A DNA stretch of 24,532 bases from UBA946 sp031550725 (GTDB lineage Bacteria; Bacillota; Clostridia; Oscillospirales; Ruminococcaceae), in NCBI GenBank assembly GCA_031550725.1, contig JAVBOH010000018.1, positions 1 through 24,532 on the forward strand. Direction: 5' to 3'. Position numbers and translations under genes: made by a program. Positions 23,426 to 24,532 of this stretch are shown one piece after another. The notes under the pieces are model-generated. The model saw only the letters and a program-made list of their open reading frames with translations. It was not told the origin of the DNA and did not search any database. Position 1 is the stretch's first letter. Every line of letters starts with the position of its first letter.

Positions 23426-24226
23426 TTACTCCTCCTCATGTTCAAACGGATTATAGCCTAGTGATGTAAAATATGCTCCTAACGCTGGCTCAATAAAGGT
23501 ACCTAGAATGTCTTGTTTTTGCTGCCATTTATTATTTGGACCATCAATATTACCAATCTCCATTAGCTTCGGCAGCATACTCATATCACCATCAGTAAAT
23601 TCCATAATCATATCCCAGAATTCTTTTGCAAGTTCGGTGCCTTTTGGGCTTTCAGGAGAAATATTATCATTATGAAGCTGTATTGCTTTATTAAATAGGT
23701 ATGTGATTTTTTCAGTCATTGCATTTGCACTGTTTTTATCAAATTTGCTGCGAAAATAATCAAGGGTTTTATCATCAAAATGCTTAACAAACCAATAATA
23801 TTCATTCTTCATTTGTAAATTTGAAATGATGTCAGCATATTTCTTAAAATCCACCTTTTGTATTTGCAACACTTCCTCTTTAAGTGCTTCTATGGCATAT
23901 AAAGTTTCTGATAAATTCGAAATGTTTTCTCTTATGGCAGCTGCTTGCTCTGTTAGAATATTCGCAACATCAGCTGGAGTATCTAAGGAAATTATGTGGT
24001 TTTTAATATCATCTAATGAAAATCCCAAAGATTTCAATGATAAAATCTGATAAAGCTTAATCATATCCTTGTCTGTATACAATCTGCGTCCACCCTCGCT
24101 TTGTGTTGTTGGCGAAAGTACACCCTCTTTATCGTAATACTGCAGAGTACGCACAGTAATACCCATCTTTTTTGCAAGCTCACCCACGGTCATATATCCG
24201 TCAGGGATTGCTTTATATTCATTCAT
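23426..24226 (-). CDS. MerR-family regulator with a helical ligand domain (possibly TipAS-like)
   Basis: A 266-residue regulator. Residues 10-80 are a MerR winged helix (YMTVGELAKKMGITVRTLQY, then GVLSP and GGRRLYTDKDMIKLYQI). A coiled dimer helix follows at about 85-125. The rest (about 140-266) is helical, with KHFDDKTLDYFRSKF and ELAKEFWDMIMEFT. It resembles TipAS-type antibiotic-binding domains in size and helix content, but I cannot confirm membership by eye. AGGAGG nine bases upstream supports the start. As first gene of an operon with an exporter, it probably activates that operon when a drug binds. Confidence 0.85.
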   Translation of the reverse strand: MNEYKAIPDGYMTVGELAKKMGITVRTLQYYDKEGVLSPTTQSEGGRRLYTDKDMIKLYQILSLKSLGFSLDDIKNHIISLDTPADVANILTEQAAAIRENISNLSETLYAIEALKEEVLQIQKVDFKKYADIISNLQMKNEYYWFVKHFDDKTLDYFRSKFDKNSANAMTEKITYLFNKAIQLHNDNISPESPKGTELAKEFWDMIMEFTDGDMSMLPKLMEIGNIDGPNNKWQQKQDILGTFIEPALGAYFTSLGYNPFEHEEE

Positions 24227-24255
24227 TGCAAAACACCTCCTGTTTGTATAATATC

Positions 24256-24286
24256 ATTATAACATATGACGTTACGTTACGAACAA
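24256..24286 (-). promoter_or_regulatory. MerR-type promoter with a long spacer
   Basis: On the minus strand TATAAT (24261-24256) is preceded 19 bases upstream by TTGTTC (24286-24281). A 19-base spacer is typical of promoters that MerR proteins activate by untwisting. The spacer carries repeated GTTAC words (24271-24280) as a possible binding site. The -35 is poor. Confidence 0.5.
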
Positions 24287-24393
24287 GAGTGTTTTATAAA
24301 TTTAACATATTTATATTATATTGTTCATTTTCAGTGTGGAATATGAGTAATTCTATCTAGTTCACTTATCATTTGTAATATGAAATAATTGAA

Positions 24394-24434
24394 AGAACCG
24401 ATAATCTGTGACATTATCACAAATTATCGGTTCT
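24394..24434. terminator. Long near-perfect palindrome
   Basis: AGAACCGATAAT (24394-24405) pairs with ATTATCGGTTCT (24423-24434), and inside it TGTGA pairs with TCACA around a CATTA loop, leaving a single mismatch. It has T-rich flanking on the minus side. It may terminate transcription entering from the right. It lies in the 306-base stretch after the MerR start codon, which otherwise holds only the MerR promoter and the next hairpin. Confidence 0.55.
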
Positions 24435-24439
24435 GCTTT

Positions 24440-24466
24440 ATGATGTCTGATTTTGACATCATTTTT
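24440..24466 (+). terminator. Intrinsic terminator near the right edge
   Basis: An 8-bp stem ATGATGTC (24440-24447) / GACATCAT (24455-24462) with a 7-base loop is followed by T residues on the plus strand. No plus-strand gene is visible just before it, so it may pair functionally with the palindrome six bases upstream. Confidence 0.5.
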
Positions 24467-24532
24467 ACTTTATAGATTAAACGATATATCTATTATATGT
24501 TAATTCATTGAGCTACAACAATTAAACGTTTA

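Noticed and set aside
24172..24360. A 62-codon plus-strand frame at the right end
   Set aside because: It overlaps the MerR start and promoter on the other strand and has no ribosome site.
1..24532. An integrative element, transposon or CRISPR array
   Set aside because: I found no integrase, relaxase, transposase, attachment-site tRNA or regularly spaced repeats. The only long repeat is the diverged permease segment.

Overview
The window is about 24.5 kb of AT-rich DNA. Its canonical AGGAG ribosome sites and sigma-A promoters fit a low-GC Gram-positive anaerobe (Bacillota, class Clostridia). A small protein resembling the Spo0A C-terminal domain and a VanG-type glycopeptide cluster suggest a gut Ruminococcus or Oscillospiraceae relative. 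That placement is inference from gene content. I see no tRNA, rRNA, CRISPR array, integrase or intact transposase.

Layout. (1) 1-1.5 kb: a small basic protein on the minus strand, divergent from two XRE regulators. (2) 1.5-2.07 kb: a gene-poor scar holding a fragment of an ABC permease whose intact relative lies at the other end of the window. (3) 2.07-6.8 kb: a response regulator, histidine kinase, ABC ATPase and FtsX permease unit that is decaying. The kinase has lost its ATP-lid region and changes frame, and the permease has an in-frame amber codon. (4) 7.0-11.8 kb: an intact Bce-type peptide-antibiotic sensing and detoxification module (regulator, intramembrane kinase, ATPase, 10-TM permease) with a BceR-type operator before the ATPase. 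(5) 15.3-11.8 kb, minus strand: an ECF sigma factor, a six-helix membrane protein and an ABC-2 exporter in one operon, behind a promoter resembling ECF-sigma promoters. (6) 15.5-21.4 kb: a compact VanG-type cluster, vanR-vanS-vanG-vanXY-vanT. (7) 21.4-24.2 kb: a metallo-beta-lactamase-fold remnant, then a minus-strand MerR regulator with an ABC-2 ATPase and permease.

How it works together. VanR and VanS should sense glycopeptide. VanT makes D-Ser, VanG joins D-Ala to D-Ser, and VanXY removes precursors ending in D-Ala, so lipid II is rebuilt with low vancomycin affinity. Around this core are four ABC export or detoxification systems, each with its own type of regulator (OmpR/HisKA, Bce, ECF sigma, MerR). 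The block reads as a cell-envelope antibiotic defence island.

The most notable signal lies between vanS and vanG. Two tandem VanR-box-like sequences and a -10 element are followed at once by a nearly perfect 19-bp intrinsic terminator that ends 10 bases before the vanG ribosome site. There is no room for a promoter after it, so vanG, vanXY and vanT seem to need read-through or antitermination.
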